DNA from: CAWBVG01 sp963792175
GTDB lineage: Bacteria; Acidobacteriota; Vicinamibacteria; Vicinamibacterales; CAVVIG01
Direction of reading: 5' to 3'
Length of the DNA stretch: 64,000 bases
NCBI GenBank assembly: GCA_963792175.1
Contig: CAWBVG010000011.1
Span: 1 to 64,000 of the forward strand
Below, piece by piece: positions 36,076 to 44,721 of this stretch. Every line of letters begins with the position of its first letter. The stretch's first letter is position 1. The translations under genes and the position numbers were made by a program. The notes below the pieces were generated by a model. That model was not told the DNA's origin, did not search any database, and saw only the letters and a list, made by a program, of their open reading frames with translations.

Positions 36076-36891
36076 TCAGCGGCTGAAGTCTGTCTTGCTC
36101 AGCGAGGGGTTGACGGCGATCTCATCAAACAGAAGTTCGTCCACGATCCGATCGCCCGCGGTGGTGACGACGCTGAACGGCGCCTTCATGCCGCCGGTCG
36201 AACGGCGATCGGCGTAGGACGTCGTCAATACCCTCCGGTCCGGACCCCAGAAGACGAGTCGGACCGGCAGGTGCGACTTGCCGTCGAACACGAGCCTCGC
36301 TGCGAAGCCGCTGTCGCCGACGGCGTCGATGCCCAGCGGCTCGGATGGACCTGGCATCGCCACCGGCGTCTCGCGCGTCTGCAGCTGCAGCGGCATCTCC
36401 GCGACGCGTAGTCGCCACGCCAAGCATCAGACGAGCGAGCTCGGCGCGGTTCGTGAACAGGACGGTGGCGTGTCGCCTGAGTTCGGACGGCCTTGCCATC
36501 CGGCGTCTCAATCAGGTCGAGTGTCTTGTTGCCGGCATAGCCTGCCATCCGCCGGCCGAACGACCCTGAATCGATTCGAAGATAGCGATCCGGCAACAGC
36601 ACTCGGATCTCGACCGTCGCAGACAGGAGCGTGCCGTCGGAAGGCGGAAATCGCGATCGGCCTTTCAACCGCATCGCGTGCAGACGGGCGATGCCGCCCG
36701 GACCGCCGAAGATGGCGCGCGGCGGAGCTGAACAGATCTTTGGCCCTGGCGTCGCGAAGGAACACGCCATCCTGAAAATTGTTTTCCTGGCCCGAGAGAG
36801 AACCGTCGCGACAGACCACGGCAATCGCGCATGCGAGGTCGAAGGCGAAGCGACGTGGACCGGAGCGCGTCACGTGGCGACCCGGACGCAT
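36076..36891 (-). CDS. LolA-like periplasmic/outer-membrane-associated protein (frameshifted)
   Basis: This protein of about 270 residues has a hydrophobic leader near the N-terminus and beta-strand-rich segments typical of lipoprotein-carrier (LolA/LolB) folds: VEIRVLLPDRYLRIDSGSFG, LVFDGKSHLPVRLVFWGPD and KAPFSVVTTAGDRIVDELLF, ending NPSLSKTDFSR. This half-barrel pattern suggests binding of a lipid or hydrophobic ligand. Indels near 36735, 36480 and 36410 split it. The start could be ATG 36891 or GTG 36873: on the minus strand a TATAAT hexamer (36895-36890) overlaps the ATG, which would favour the GTG. Only 14 bp separate it from the divergent phosphodiesterase gene. Confidence 0.6.
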
Positions 36892-36897
36892 TATAGA
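36892..36897 (+). promoter_or_regulatory. Predicted -10 element of the glycerophosphodiesterase gene
   Basis: TATAGA ends eight bases before the GTG at 36906. It overlaps the divergent minus-strand TATAAT (36895-36890), so the two promoters would compete. No ribosome-binding site is seen. Confidence 0.4.
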
Positions 36898-36905
36898 CTC
36901 GCGCG

Positions 36906-37636
36906 GTGCGTCACCCGTTCTTCGTCTCACGTCGCCCGCTGGTGTTTGCCCATCGCGGCGGCAGCGCCCTGGCGCCCGAGAACACGATGGCGGCGTTCGA
37001 CAACGGACTGGCCCACGGCGCCGACGGTCTCGAGCTCGACGTGCACCTGTCGCGCGACGGCGGGGTGGTGGTTCACCACGACCGGACGCTCGACCGCACC
37101 ACGCATCTGCGCGGACCGATCGCCGATCGCACGACCGGCGAGCTTCGAACCGCGGCGCGTTCCCACGCTCGCCGAGGTGCTGGCACGTCACCGCGACGTG
37201 CGCGTGATCGTCGAGCTCAAAGTGAACAGCGAGGATCTTGCCCGGGCGGCGGTCGATGTCGTGCGCAAGGCGAACGCCGTCGATCGCGTCTGCTTCGGAT
37301 CGTTCGGACGGCGTGTCCTGCGATCCGTGCGGGCGATCGAGCCGGCGATCGCCACGAGTGCGGCGCGCGAAGAAGTGCGATGGGCGCTCTACCGATCGCG
37401 CTGCCGCTGGCCGGTGATGCGCGTCGCGTACGGCGGATATCAGGTGCCGGAGCTTGCCGGGCGCACGCGCGTCGTGTCGGAGCGCTTCGTCCGCGACGCG
37501 CACCGCGCCGACCTCGCGGTACAGGTGTGGACCGTGGACACGGCAGAAGCCGCGCGTCGCTTGCTCGGCATGGGGAGTGGACGCGCTCATCACCGACCGG
37601 CCTGATGTGGTCGTGCCGCTGGTGGATGCGGGATAG
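36906..37636 (+). CDS. ugpQ: Glycerophosphodiester phosphodiesterase (two frameshifts)
   Basis: This enzyme hydrolyses glycerophosphodiesters to glycerol 3-phosphate and an alcohol. It has about 243 residues. The catalytic N-terminus is clear: VFAHRGGSALAPENTMAAF, with the His and the Arg-Gly-Gly of HRGG and the Glu-Asn of PEN, then GLELDVHLSRDGGVVVHHD with the acidic metal ligands and the second His. Later motifs are LAEVLARHRDVRVIVELKV, VQVWTVDTAEAARRLLGMGV and ALITDRPDVVVPLV. Indels occur near 37160 and 37575. No signal peptide is present, so it is probably cytosolic like UgpQ. The start is GTG 36906 with a -10-like element directly upstream. Confidence 0.92.
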
Positions 37637-37653
37637 ATTATGCTACGCGGCGC

Positions 37654-38612
37654 GTGTTCCCCGTTCCGACCCTGAGCGATATCTACGCTGCGCGCTCGCG
37701 CGTCTACCGCGTCGTGCGGCCGACGCCGCTGCTGCGGCATCCGCTGCTGGCCGCCGAGACCGGGCTCGACATCCTCGTCAAACACGAAAACCACAACCCG
37801 ACGTGTGCGTTCAAGGTTCGCGGTGGGCTCAATCTCATTGGCCAGTTGACCGCCAGCGAGCGCACCGGCGTGATTACCGCCACGACCGGCAATCACGGGC
37901 AATCGATCGCGCTGGCCTGCGAGCGCGATGGCGTGCCGTGCACGATCGTGACGCCGGTGGGGAACAACCCTGAAAAGAACGCGGCGATGCGCGCGTTCGG
38001 CGCCGACCGTCGTCGAATTCGGCAAAGGACTTCGACGAGGCGCGCGAAAAGGTGGAGCAGCTGCAGGCGGAACAGGGGCTGCGCTACGTGCACTCGGCCA
38101 ACGAGCCGGCGCTCATCGCCGGCGTCGGCACCTACGCGCTCGAGATCTTCGAGGCGCAGCCGGACACCGACGTCATCCTCGTGCCGATCGGCGGCGGCAG
38201 CGGCGCGTGTGGCTGCGGCATCGTGCGCAGCGGGCTCGGCAGCAGCGCCCGGGTCATCGGCGTCCAGGCCGCGCGCGCCGACGCGTTCACGCGATCATGG
38301 CGGGGCGCCGAGCGCGTCGTCGGCGAGCGTGCCGATACCTTTGCCGAAGGGATGGCGACCCGCGTCACGTTCGATCTGCCGTTCGGCATTCTGAAAAAAG
38401 AGCTCGACGACATCGTGACGCTGACCGAAGACGAGCTCGCGGAGGGCGTCAGGCTTGCGCTGCGCGCGACGCACAATCTCGCCGAGGGCGCCGGCGCCGC
38501 CTCGCTGATGGCGGCCGTCACGCTCCGCGATCAACTCGCCGGCAAGAAGGTCGTCTGCGTCATGAGCGGCGGCAACGTCGATCAAGGCACGCTCAAGAAG
38601 GTCCTAGCGTGA
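37654..38612 (+). CDS. ilvA: Threonine dehydratase-like PLP enzyme (one frameshift)
   Basis: This is a PLP-dependent threonine/serine deaminase-family enzyme of about 319 residues. The PLP Lys lies in NPTCAFKVRGGLNLIGQL, the phosphate-binding loop is VPIGGGSGACGCGIV, and TATTGNHGQSIALACERDG carries the conserved Asn-His-Gly. The end is CVMSGGNVDQGTLKKVL. An indel near 38010 shifts the frame between AMRAFGA and EFGKDFDEAREKV. There is no C-terminal regulatory ACT domain, so it is the catabolic, shorter type rather than the allosteric biosynthetic one. The start is GTG 37654. Its end overlaps the convergent TonB-like gene by 20 bases. Confidence 0.9.
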
Positions 38613-39279
38613 ACCGGACCGTCACGGTCAGCAGGATCGAGACCGGCTCGCCATTCAACAACGTCGGTGTGAAGCGCCATTGCCGCACCGCGTCGATCGC
38701 CGCCTGATCGAGCGCCTGAATCGAACGCGTCACCCGCACGTCGGTCACGCGTCCAGTCGGCGTCAATCACCGCGTCGAGCACCACGACGCCTTCAATCCG
38801 CGCCAGTCTGCGCATGCGTGCGGGTAGCGCGGCGGCACGTTGACGATCTTCCGCGGTGCCTGCATGCCGGCATGAAGCCGGATCGGTTCTCGCGATACCG
38901 GCGGTGGCGGCGGCGGTTCGACCTGCAGGCCGTTGCCCGGCAAATCGATGCCGCCGACGACTCCGGTTTCCACGCCGTGCACACCGGTCGCGTCGTGACC
39001 CGGCTGGGCGTCGGACACGTCCCGCTCCGGCGCAATGTCAGCCGGCGCTTCGATGGGTGCGACGGCTGGCGACGTGCCCTCCGACGGAGCCGGGCCGCCT
39101 CGTGCCGGAGGCGGCAGCGGAATGTCACGGATGGAAACCGGTAACGCGTCGCTGAATGCGAGCACGGTCCGCGGTACCGGCAACGGACCCAGCGACAGAA
39201 GTTGAGTAACGAAAATCGTCGAGAGGATCGCGGCGTGAACGAGCGCCGACAGAACTGTGATGAAGCGGCGAGGCGGCAT
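38593..39279 (-). CDS. tonB: TonB-like energy transducer (frameshifted)
   Basis: This protein of about 228 residues has an N-terminal membrane helix (FITVLSALVHAAILSTIFVT), a Pro/Ala/Glu-rich spacer (PPPARGGPAPSEGTSPAVAP, LQVEPPPPPPVSREPIRL) and a C-terminal TonB domain. The domain begins PRKIVNVPPRYP and continues RIEGVVVLDAVIDADW, VTRSIQALDQAAIDAVRQWR and FTPTLLNGEPV. It spans the periplasm and delivers energy from an ExbB/ExbD motor to outer-membrane receptors; no exbBD genes are nearby. Indels near 38820 and 38750 split the C-terminal domain. The stop at 38593 lies inside the end of the threonine dehydratase gene on the other strand. Confidence 0.85.
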
Positions 39280-39345
39280 GGCCAACCTCCTTGTGAGAGC
39301 TTGGACCCCGCCTCGCCGCGAAGGTTCCGAGCCTGCCGTAGTCCA

Positions 39346-39370
39346 GCGGCTAGCCCCTAGCCCCGAGCCC
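39346..39370. repeat. Dispersed CTAGCCCCTAG repeat, copy 5
   Basis: GGCTAGCCCCTAGCCCCGAG directly abuts the stop codon of the small membrane protein at 39371. It matches the reverse complement of copy 1 over about 20 bases. Confidence 0.6.
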
Positions 39371-39664
39371 TTACTCCTTGATGATCGTCGTGCCACCGCC
39401 GCGCACGGCGAGAATGATCAGCAGAAGAATGATGACTCCGCCAAACGCCGCGAGCGCGATCCAGATCGGGTTGCGATACCAGCGCACGCCGCCGCGGTCG
39501 TTCACCGTAATCTCGATCTGCTTGTCCGGCACCTGCAGCGCATACACCGGCGCCGTCGCCGCCGACATCGCCGGAACCGCGGTCACCGCCGCTGCCGCCC
39601 GGGTCGTCGGTGCGGCGATCGCAAAGGCACCCGCCAGCACGACCGACAACAGAATCCCTCGCAT
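39371..39664 (-). CDS. Small single-pass membrane protein with signal peptide
   Basis: This intact protein has 97 residues. It has a signal peptide (ILLSVVLAGAFAIAAPTTRA), a short exported stretch (LQVPDKQIEITVNDRGGVRW) and a C-terminal membrane helix (IWIALAAFGGVIILLLIILA) with a short charged tail (VRGGGTTIIKE). ATG 39664 is preferred to the GTG at 39670 because AGGAGG lies at the right distance. It is between the TonB-like gene and the uracil-DNA glycosylase gene, all on the minus strand. I do not recognise the family; proteins of this shape often accompany membrane complexes as small accessory subunits. Confidence 0.75.
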   Translation of the reverse strand: MRGILLSVVLAGAFAIAAPTTRAAAAVTAVPAMSAATAPVYALQVPDKQIEITVNDRGGVRWYRNPIWIALAAFGGVIILLLIILAVRGGGTTIIKE

Positions 39665-39702
39665 GCTCACCTCCTGGTCCGGCTAACTCGTCCGCCGAAG
39701 CT

Positions 39703-40425
39703 TTAGCGGAGGCGGAAGCCGGACGAAGTACGAGGTGGCCGGTGCAAGTGGCGGGCCGCGAGACCGAATACCTCGTCCATCATGCCCGGCGTCAGCTTGC
39801 CCGTGTTGGTGTTCTGGCGGCTGGGGTGGTAGCAACCGATGAGCGTGTGTCCGTTGGGCAACTCGTACGCAGCCGCGTGTTCGAATGCCGGCCTCGGCCG
39901 CGACACGATGCCGAGGCCCTTCAGGAGCTGCAGATACGCGTCGAAGCCGATCCGTCCCAGCGCGACGATGACGCGCGCGCGGGGCAGCGCCGCCATCTCG
40001 TCGGCGAGATGCGGCAGGCACTCGGCGATCTCCTGTGGCGTCGGCTTGTTGTCAGGCGGGGCGCATCGTACGGCCGCGGCAATGAAGGCGTCGCGCAGCT
40101 TCAACCCGTCGTTGACGTGATGGGACGTTGCGATATTGGCGAAACCGGCGCGGTGGAGCGCCGACATCAGAAAGTCGCCGGATCCTCCGACGCCGTCGCC
40201 GGTAAAGACCCGCCCGGTACGGTTGGCGCCGTGGGCGGCCGGCGCGAGACCGACGATCAGCAGACGCGCGCGCGGATCGCCGAATCCAGGAACCGGCTTT
40301 CCCCAATAGATCTCGTCACGATACGCACGCCGTTTCGTCCGCGCGATCTCCGCGCAAAAGCGCCGCAAGCGCGGACAGCGCGTGCAGGAGACGATGCGTG
40401 CCTGAACCGCTACCAGACGCGACAC
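39703..40425 (-). CDS. Uracil-DNA glycosylase, family 5 (UDGb type)
   Basis: This base-excision repair enzyme of 240 residues is intact. Motif A reads GLAPAAHGANRTGRVFTGD, the family 5 form; motif B is the CYHPSRQNTNTGKLTPG segment with His-Pro-Ser-x-x-Asn. Iron-sulfur Cys are visible in VSCTRCPRLRRFCAEIA, with another candidate in VRCAPPDN. It removes uracil and other deaminated bases from DNA. The start is GTG 40425 (VSRLVAVQARIVSCTRCP), which overlaps the end of the upstream M13 peptidase gene by 16 bases; no better start lies between. High-GC genomes suffer frequent cytosine deamination, which fits the presence of this enzyme. Confidence 0.9.
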   Translation of the reverse strand: MSRLVAVQARIVSCTRCPRLRRFCAEIARTKRRAYRDEIYWGKPVPGFGDPRARLLIVGLAPAAHGANRTGRVFTGDGVGGSGDFLMSALHRAGFANIATSHHVNDGLKLRDAFIAAAVRCAPPDNKPTPQEIAECLPHLADEMAALPRARVIVALGRIGFDAYLQLLKGLGIVSRPRPAFEHAAAYELPNGHTLIGCYHPSRQNTNTGKLTPGMMDEVFGLAARHLHRPPRTSSGFRLR

Positions 40426-42461
40426 GCGTTCTTGCGCACCATCGGCGCGTCGGCCTTGCACGAAAACGCCTTCTGAAACTCCGGCATGTTCGACACGACG
40501 CCGTTCACGCGGAACTTCGGCGGCGCGTGCGGGTTGGTCTGGACCTGCATCCGCAGGCGTTCGGGCCGCGCGTTCTCGCACCAGCCCTGGCCGTAGCTCA
40601 CGAAGAAGCGTTGTTCCGGGGTGAACCCGTCGAGCGTCCTTCGCGACGCCGGCGTGAGCGACGCCATGTACGACATCAGCGCGATTCGAAGCCCGCCGTT
40701 GTCGGCGGCGTTCTCGCCCAGCGTCAGCTTGCCGTTGACCTTCATGTCGTCCACGGCGGTGAAGCCCGAGTATTCGTCCACGAAGCACGCCGCCCGCTCT
40801 TCGAAGGCCTTGGCGTCCTCGGGCGTCCACCAGTCTTTGAGGTTGCCCTGCGCGTCGAACTGGCGTCCCTCGTCGTCGAATCCGTGGGTCAGCTCGTGGC
40901 CGATGATGCCGGCGGCCGCGCCGTAATTGATCGCGGCGTCGGCCTTGGCGTTGTAGAACGGCGGCTGCAGGATGCCGGCGGGGAAGTTGATGTTGTTTTC
41001 GAGCGGGTTGTAATAGGCGTTCACCGTGGGCGGCGTCATGCTCCACTCGCTCTTGTCCAGCGGTTTGCCGATCCGGTTCATCTGGCGGCGGAACTCGAAG
41101 ACGTTCGAGCGCTGCGAGTTGCCGAGCGCGTCGCCGCGCACGATGGACAGACCGCCGTAGTCACGCCACTTGTCGGGATACCCGATCTTGTTCGCGACGG
41201 TGTGCAGCTTCGCGATCGCCTGCTTCTTGGTCGCGTCCGTCATCCACGACAGCGACTGGATGTCGGCCTCCATCGACGCTTCGAGCTCGCGCACCATCTT
41301 CAGCGTGTCTTCCTTGGCGGCCGGACCGAAGGCCTCTTTCACATAGGCCTTGCCCAGCACTTCGCCGAGATCGCTGTCGGTGTACTGCACGCAGCGCCGC
41401 CATCGTGGCTGCAGCTCTTTCGCCCCCGTGAGCGTCGTCCCGTAGAAGCGGAAGTTCTCGTTGACGAACGGCGCCGACAGCACGGCGGCCGACGCGTGCG
41501 CGAGGTGCCACTGCAGATAGGTCTTCAGGTCGGCCACCGGTATCGACGACACGACGGACTCGAACGCCTTGAAGAATTCCGGCTCGGTGACGTTGATCGC
41601 GTCGATCGGCGGCGCGCCCACGCCTTTGAAGTAGGTCGCCCAGTCGAAGGCCGGAGTCAGTTTCTGCAGTTCGGCCGGCGTCATCTTGTGGTACAGCGCC
41701 GACGGATCGCGGCGGGCGACCGCGTCGAGCGCAGCCTTTGCCAGCTGGGTTTCGATGCGCATCACGGTGTTCGCGGCGGCGGCGGCATCGCCCGTCGGCC
41801 GCACCAGCGCGATCATCTTGCCGACGTGATCGACGTACTGCGTCCGCAGCTCGACCGACTTCGCGTCGTCGCGGAAGTAGTAGTCGCGATCCGGCAGGCC
41901 CAGTCCGCCCTGATCCGCGATCGCGCGCACCATGTTGGCTTCCTTGAAATCGGCTTCGGCGCCAAAACTGAAAAACGCGCTGACGCCCATGGAGTGGAGC
42001 TCGGCCAGGAGCGCGGGCAGATCGCGCGGGCCGGTCAGCGCCGCAATCTTGTTCAGCGCCGGCTCGAGCGGCTTGGCGCCCCTGCCGTTGATCGCGCTCT
42101 CGTCCATGCAGCTCGCGTAGTAATCGCCGATCTTCCGGGTGTCCACGTCGCTCGCGTTGCGGCCGGCTTCTTCGAGAATGCGCCGCAGCGTCGTGTTGTT
42201 CCGCTCCTGCAGTTCCTGGGCGCGGCCCCATGCCGAGCGGTCCGCCGGGATCGGCTGGTTCTTGGTCCAGCCGCCACAGGCGAACTCGTAGAAGTCAGTG
42301 CAGGGATCCACGCCGCGGTCCAGGAACTGCAGGTCGAGCCCGGATGCGGACGCGGACGATGCGGGCCGCGAGGCTGTGCTCGTCTGGGCATGCGTGAGCG
42401 CCGCCGCGATTGGCAGCGCGAAGAACACGAGGGCGGCGAGACAACGTTTCATCATTGGCAT
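40410..42461 (-). CDS. Secreted M13 family metallopeptidase 1
   Basis: This neprilysin-like zinc endopeptidase has 683 residues and is intact. It has a signal peptide (LAALVFFALPIAAALTHAQ) and the N-terminal domain hallmark DPCTDFYEFACGGWTKNQPI. The zinc motif is GIIGHELTHGFDDEGRQFD (HExxH), and the downstream ligand is in GENAADNGGLRIALMSY (ENxxD). The substrate motif is the MTPPTVNAYYNPLENNINFP segment (Asn-Ala-Tyr-Tyr). It ends KNACRVW, the family's typical CxxW end. It cleaves short peptides outside the cytoplasm. Start may be ATG 42461 or 42452. It lies downstream of a close paralogue on the same strand. Confidence 0.95.
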   Translation of the reverse strand: MPMMKRCLAALVFFALPIAAALTHAQTSTASRPASSASASGLDLQFLDRGVDPCTDFYEFACGGWTKNQPIPADRSAWGRAQELQERNNTTLRRILEEAGRNASDVDTRKIGDYYASCMDESAINGRGAKPLEPALNKIAALTGPRDLPALLAELHSMGVSAFFSFGAEADFKEANMVRAIADQGGLGLPDRDYYFRDDAKSVELRTQYVDHVGKMIALVRPTGDAAAAANTVMRIETQLAKAALDAVARRDPSALYHKMTPAELQKLTPAFDWATYFKGVGAPPIDAINVTEPEFFKAFESVVSSIPVADLKTYLQWHLAHASAAVLSAPFVNENFRFYGTTLTGAKELQPRWRRCVQYTDSDLGEVLGKAYVKEAFGPAAKEDTLKMVRELEASMEADIQSLSWMTDATKKQAIAKLHTVANKIGYPDKWRDYGGLSIVRGDALGNSQRSNVFEFRRQMNRIGKPLDKSEWSMTPPTVNAYYNPLENNINFPAGILQPPFYNAKADAAINYGAAAGIIGHELTHGFDDEGRQFDAQGNLKDWWTPEDAKAFEERAACFVDEYSGFTAVDDMKVNGKLTLGENAADNGGLRIALMSYMASLTPASRRTLDGFTPEQRFFVSYGQGWCENARPERLRMQVQTNPHAPPKFRVNGVVSNMPEFQKAFSCKADAPMVRKNACRVW

Positions 42462-42591
42462 CTCTCTACATATCCTGCGCCTGCCAGCCGAAGCTCGTCG
42501 AGCTGGGAAATTGCGCAGGCTGCGCTTGCCAGTTGTGGCTCGACAATCTGAACCCGAGCGAAGGCCGGAGCTCTGCGTTCAAACGTCGTGA

Positions 42592-44622
42592 TCACCACAC
42601 GCGGCACGCGCTCGGCCGGACCATCGGCGCGTCCGCTTTACACGAAAAGGCCTTCCGGAACTCCGGCATGTTCGAGAGCGGTCCGTTGACGCGGTACTTG
42701 TTGGACGAATGCGGATTGGTGGCCGCCTTCAGTCGCTCGGCCTCGGGCCTCGCGTTCTCGCACCAGATCTGGGCCCAGCCGAGGAAGACGCGCTGCTCGG
42801 GCGTGAAGCCATCGACCTTGTCGTTGTTCCGCGCGCCCGGGCCGGCGAGGTACGCCATGAGCGCGAGCCGCAGGCCGCCGTTGTCCGCGGTGTTTTCGCC
42901 GAGGGTCAACCGGCCGTTGATCCGGGTGTCGCCCGCCACGGTGTAGCCGGAGTACTGATCCGCCACGCAGGCCGCGCGCTCGTCGTACGCCTTGCCGTCA
43001 GCAGGCGTCCACCAGTCGCGCAGGTTGCCGTCGCCGTCGAACTTGCGGCCCTGATCATCGAATCCGTGCGTCAGCTCGTGGCCGATGACCGCGCCGGCGG
43101 CGCCGTAGTTGACGGCGGCGTCACGCCCCGAGCGATAGAAGGGCGGCTGCAGGATGCCGGCTGGAAAATTGATGTTGTTGCGATCGGGGCTGTAATAGGC
43201 GTTGACGGTCGGCGGCGTCATGCTCCATTCGGAGCGATCGACCGGCTGGCCGATCTTCGCGAGCGATCGCTTCCGGTTGGCGGCCAGCGCCCGCTGCAGG
43301 TTGCCGAGCGCATCGTCTCGCGCGACCTGGACGGCGGAGTAGTCACGCCACTGTTCCGGATAGCCGATGCGATCGACGACCGCTTCCAGCTTGACCATCG
43401 CCGCCTTCTTGGTCTCGCCGCTCATCCAGGGCGCCGCATCGATGTCCTGCCGCATCGCGTTCTTGATGTCCTGCACCATCTTCAGCGCGTCGTTCTTCGC
43501 CTGGGCGCCGAACGCTTCGTCGACGAACGCCTTGCCGAGCGCTTCCCCGAGCCGCTGGTCGGTCTGGGTCACGCACCGGCGCCAGCGCGGCTCGGGTTGC
43601 GGCTGGCCGGCCAGGGTACGGCTGAAGAAATCGAAATCGGCATCCGCAATCTTCTTCGGCAGCATCTCGGCGGACGCATTGATCAGATGCCAGCGCAGGT
43701 AGTCCTTGAGATCGTCCACCGGTGTCGACGCGATCAGCTCGCTGAACGCCTTGACGTAGTCCGGCACCGACACGTTGAGCGCCTGGAACTTCGGCGCCTC
43801 CGACGCCTCCCCGTAGCGTTTCCAGTCGAACGCCGGGCTGATGCGCTGCAGTTCGCCGATGGTCATCGGATGCTGGGTCTGGGCCGGATCGCGCCGCCTC
43901 ACGCGATCGAGTGCGGCCTGGGCCAGCCTGTTCTCGACTGACATGACCGACCGGCTCGCCCGGGCGGCGTTTTCGGCGGACTGTCCTGCCAGCAGGAAGG
44001 TGCGCTCCACGTGCGCCGCGAACTTGCTGCGGATCTCTTCGGAGCGCGCATCGGTTTTGAGGTAGTAGTCGCGATCCGGAAGGCTCAGGCCTCCCTGATC
44101 GACGTCGGCAATCGACTGCGTGGCGTCGCGAAGGTCGGTCTGCGCGTTGAACCGGAAGAACGCGGGCACGCCAATCGTGTGGAGATACGCGACGAGAATC
44201 GGCAGGTCATCGGGATTGACGAGCGCATCGATGGTCGCCAGGTCGTGGGCGAGCGGCACGAGTCCCTTGTTCTCGATCGCCGCGTCGTCCATGCACGCGG
44301 CGTAGTAGTCGGCGGCCCGCTTGCGATCCGATGGACCAGTGTCGGGCGGCGTCGTTTCGAGGATACGCCGCAGGATCAGGAAGTTGCGCTCCTGGACCTC
44401 CGCGAAGCGGCCGATCGAACGGCGGTCCGCCGGAATCGGGTTCTTCGCGATCCAGCCGCCGCACGCGTACTGGTAGAAGTCGGTGCAGGGTTCGCTCGTC
44501 TTGTCGAGCGCGTCCAACTCCACGGAGCGTGGCGCCGCGGTTGGCCGCGAGCCCTGCGCGTTGGCGAGCACGACCGCCAGCGGAATGGCGACGAACGTCA
44601 GAGCGACGAGCTGGCGGCGCAT
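42592..44622 (-). CDS. Secreted M13 family metallopeptidase 2
   Basis: This is a second neprilysin-like zinc endopeptidase, about 676 residues, intact. It has a signal peptide (LVALTFVAIPLAVVLANAQ), EPCTDFYQYACGGWIAKNPI, the zinc motif AVIGHELTHGFDDQGRKFD, GENTADNGGLRLALMAYL, and the end PSACRVW. ATG 44622 is preferred over 44652 because GGGGAA lies at the correct distance and the signal peptide starts there. The two M13 genes share the same layout and many identical blocks, so they arose by tandem duplication. They differ in the N-terminal variable region, which may change peptide preference. The 130-bp gap to gene 1 holds a low-complexity spacer. Confidence 0.95.
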   Translation of the reverse strand: MRRQLVALTFVAIPLAVVLANAQGSRPTAAPRSVELDALDKTSEPCTDFYQYACGGWIAKNPIPADRRSIGRFAEVQERNFLILRRILETTPPDTGPSDRKRAADYYAACMDDAAIENKGLVPLAHDLATIDALVNPDDLPILVAYLHTIGVPAFFRFNAQTDLRDATQSIADVDQGGLSLPDRDYYLKTDARSEEIRSKFAAHVERTFLLAGQSAENAARASRSVMSVENRLAQAALDRVRRRDPAQTQHPMTIGELQRISPAFDWKRYGEASEAPKFQALNVSVPDYVKAFSELIASTPVDDLKDYLRWHLINASAEMLPKKIADADFDFFSRTLAGQPQPEPRWRRCVTQTDQRLGEALGKAFVDEAFGAQAKNDALKMVQDIKNAMRQDIDAAPWMSGETKKAAMVKLEAVVDRIGYPEQWRDYSAVQVARDDALGNLQRALAANRKRSLAKIGQPVDRSEWSMTPPTVNAYYSPDRNNINFPAGILQPPFYRSGRDAAVNYGAAGAVIGHELTHGFDDQGRKFDGDGNLRDWWTPADGKAYDERAACVADQYSGYTVAGDTRINGRLTLGENTADNGGLRLALMAYLAGPGARNNDKVDGFTPEQRVFLGWAQIWCENARPEAERLKAATNPHSSNKYRVNGPLSNMPEFRKAFSCKADAPMVRPSACRVW

Positions 44623-44647
44623 GGTTCCCCTTCTCTGGCGGCCAAGG

Positions 44648-44653
44648 TACAAT
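44648..44653 (+). promoter_or_regulatory. Predicted -10 element of the pyruvate dehydrogenase operon
   Basis: TACAAT gives a predicted start near 44660, about 60 bases before the aceE GTG at 44722. Unlike many genes here, aceE would have a real leader, with AAAGGA at 44707-44712 as a weak ribosome-binding site. The -35 is not clear. Confidence 0.4.
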
Positions 44654-44721
44654 GAGTGGTTGCCCTACAGGTTGATCGCCAGCGAGCCGACACTTTCGAC
44701 GAGCTGAAAGGATCCTTTTCC

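Noticed and set aside
40398..43941. Long plus-strand frames opposite the two M13 peptidase genes (717 and 410 codons)
   Set aside because: Shadow frames of high-GC genes; the M13 frames carry signal peptides, zinc motifs and C-terminal signatures.
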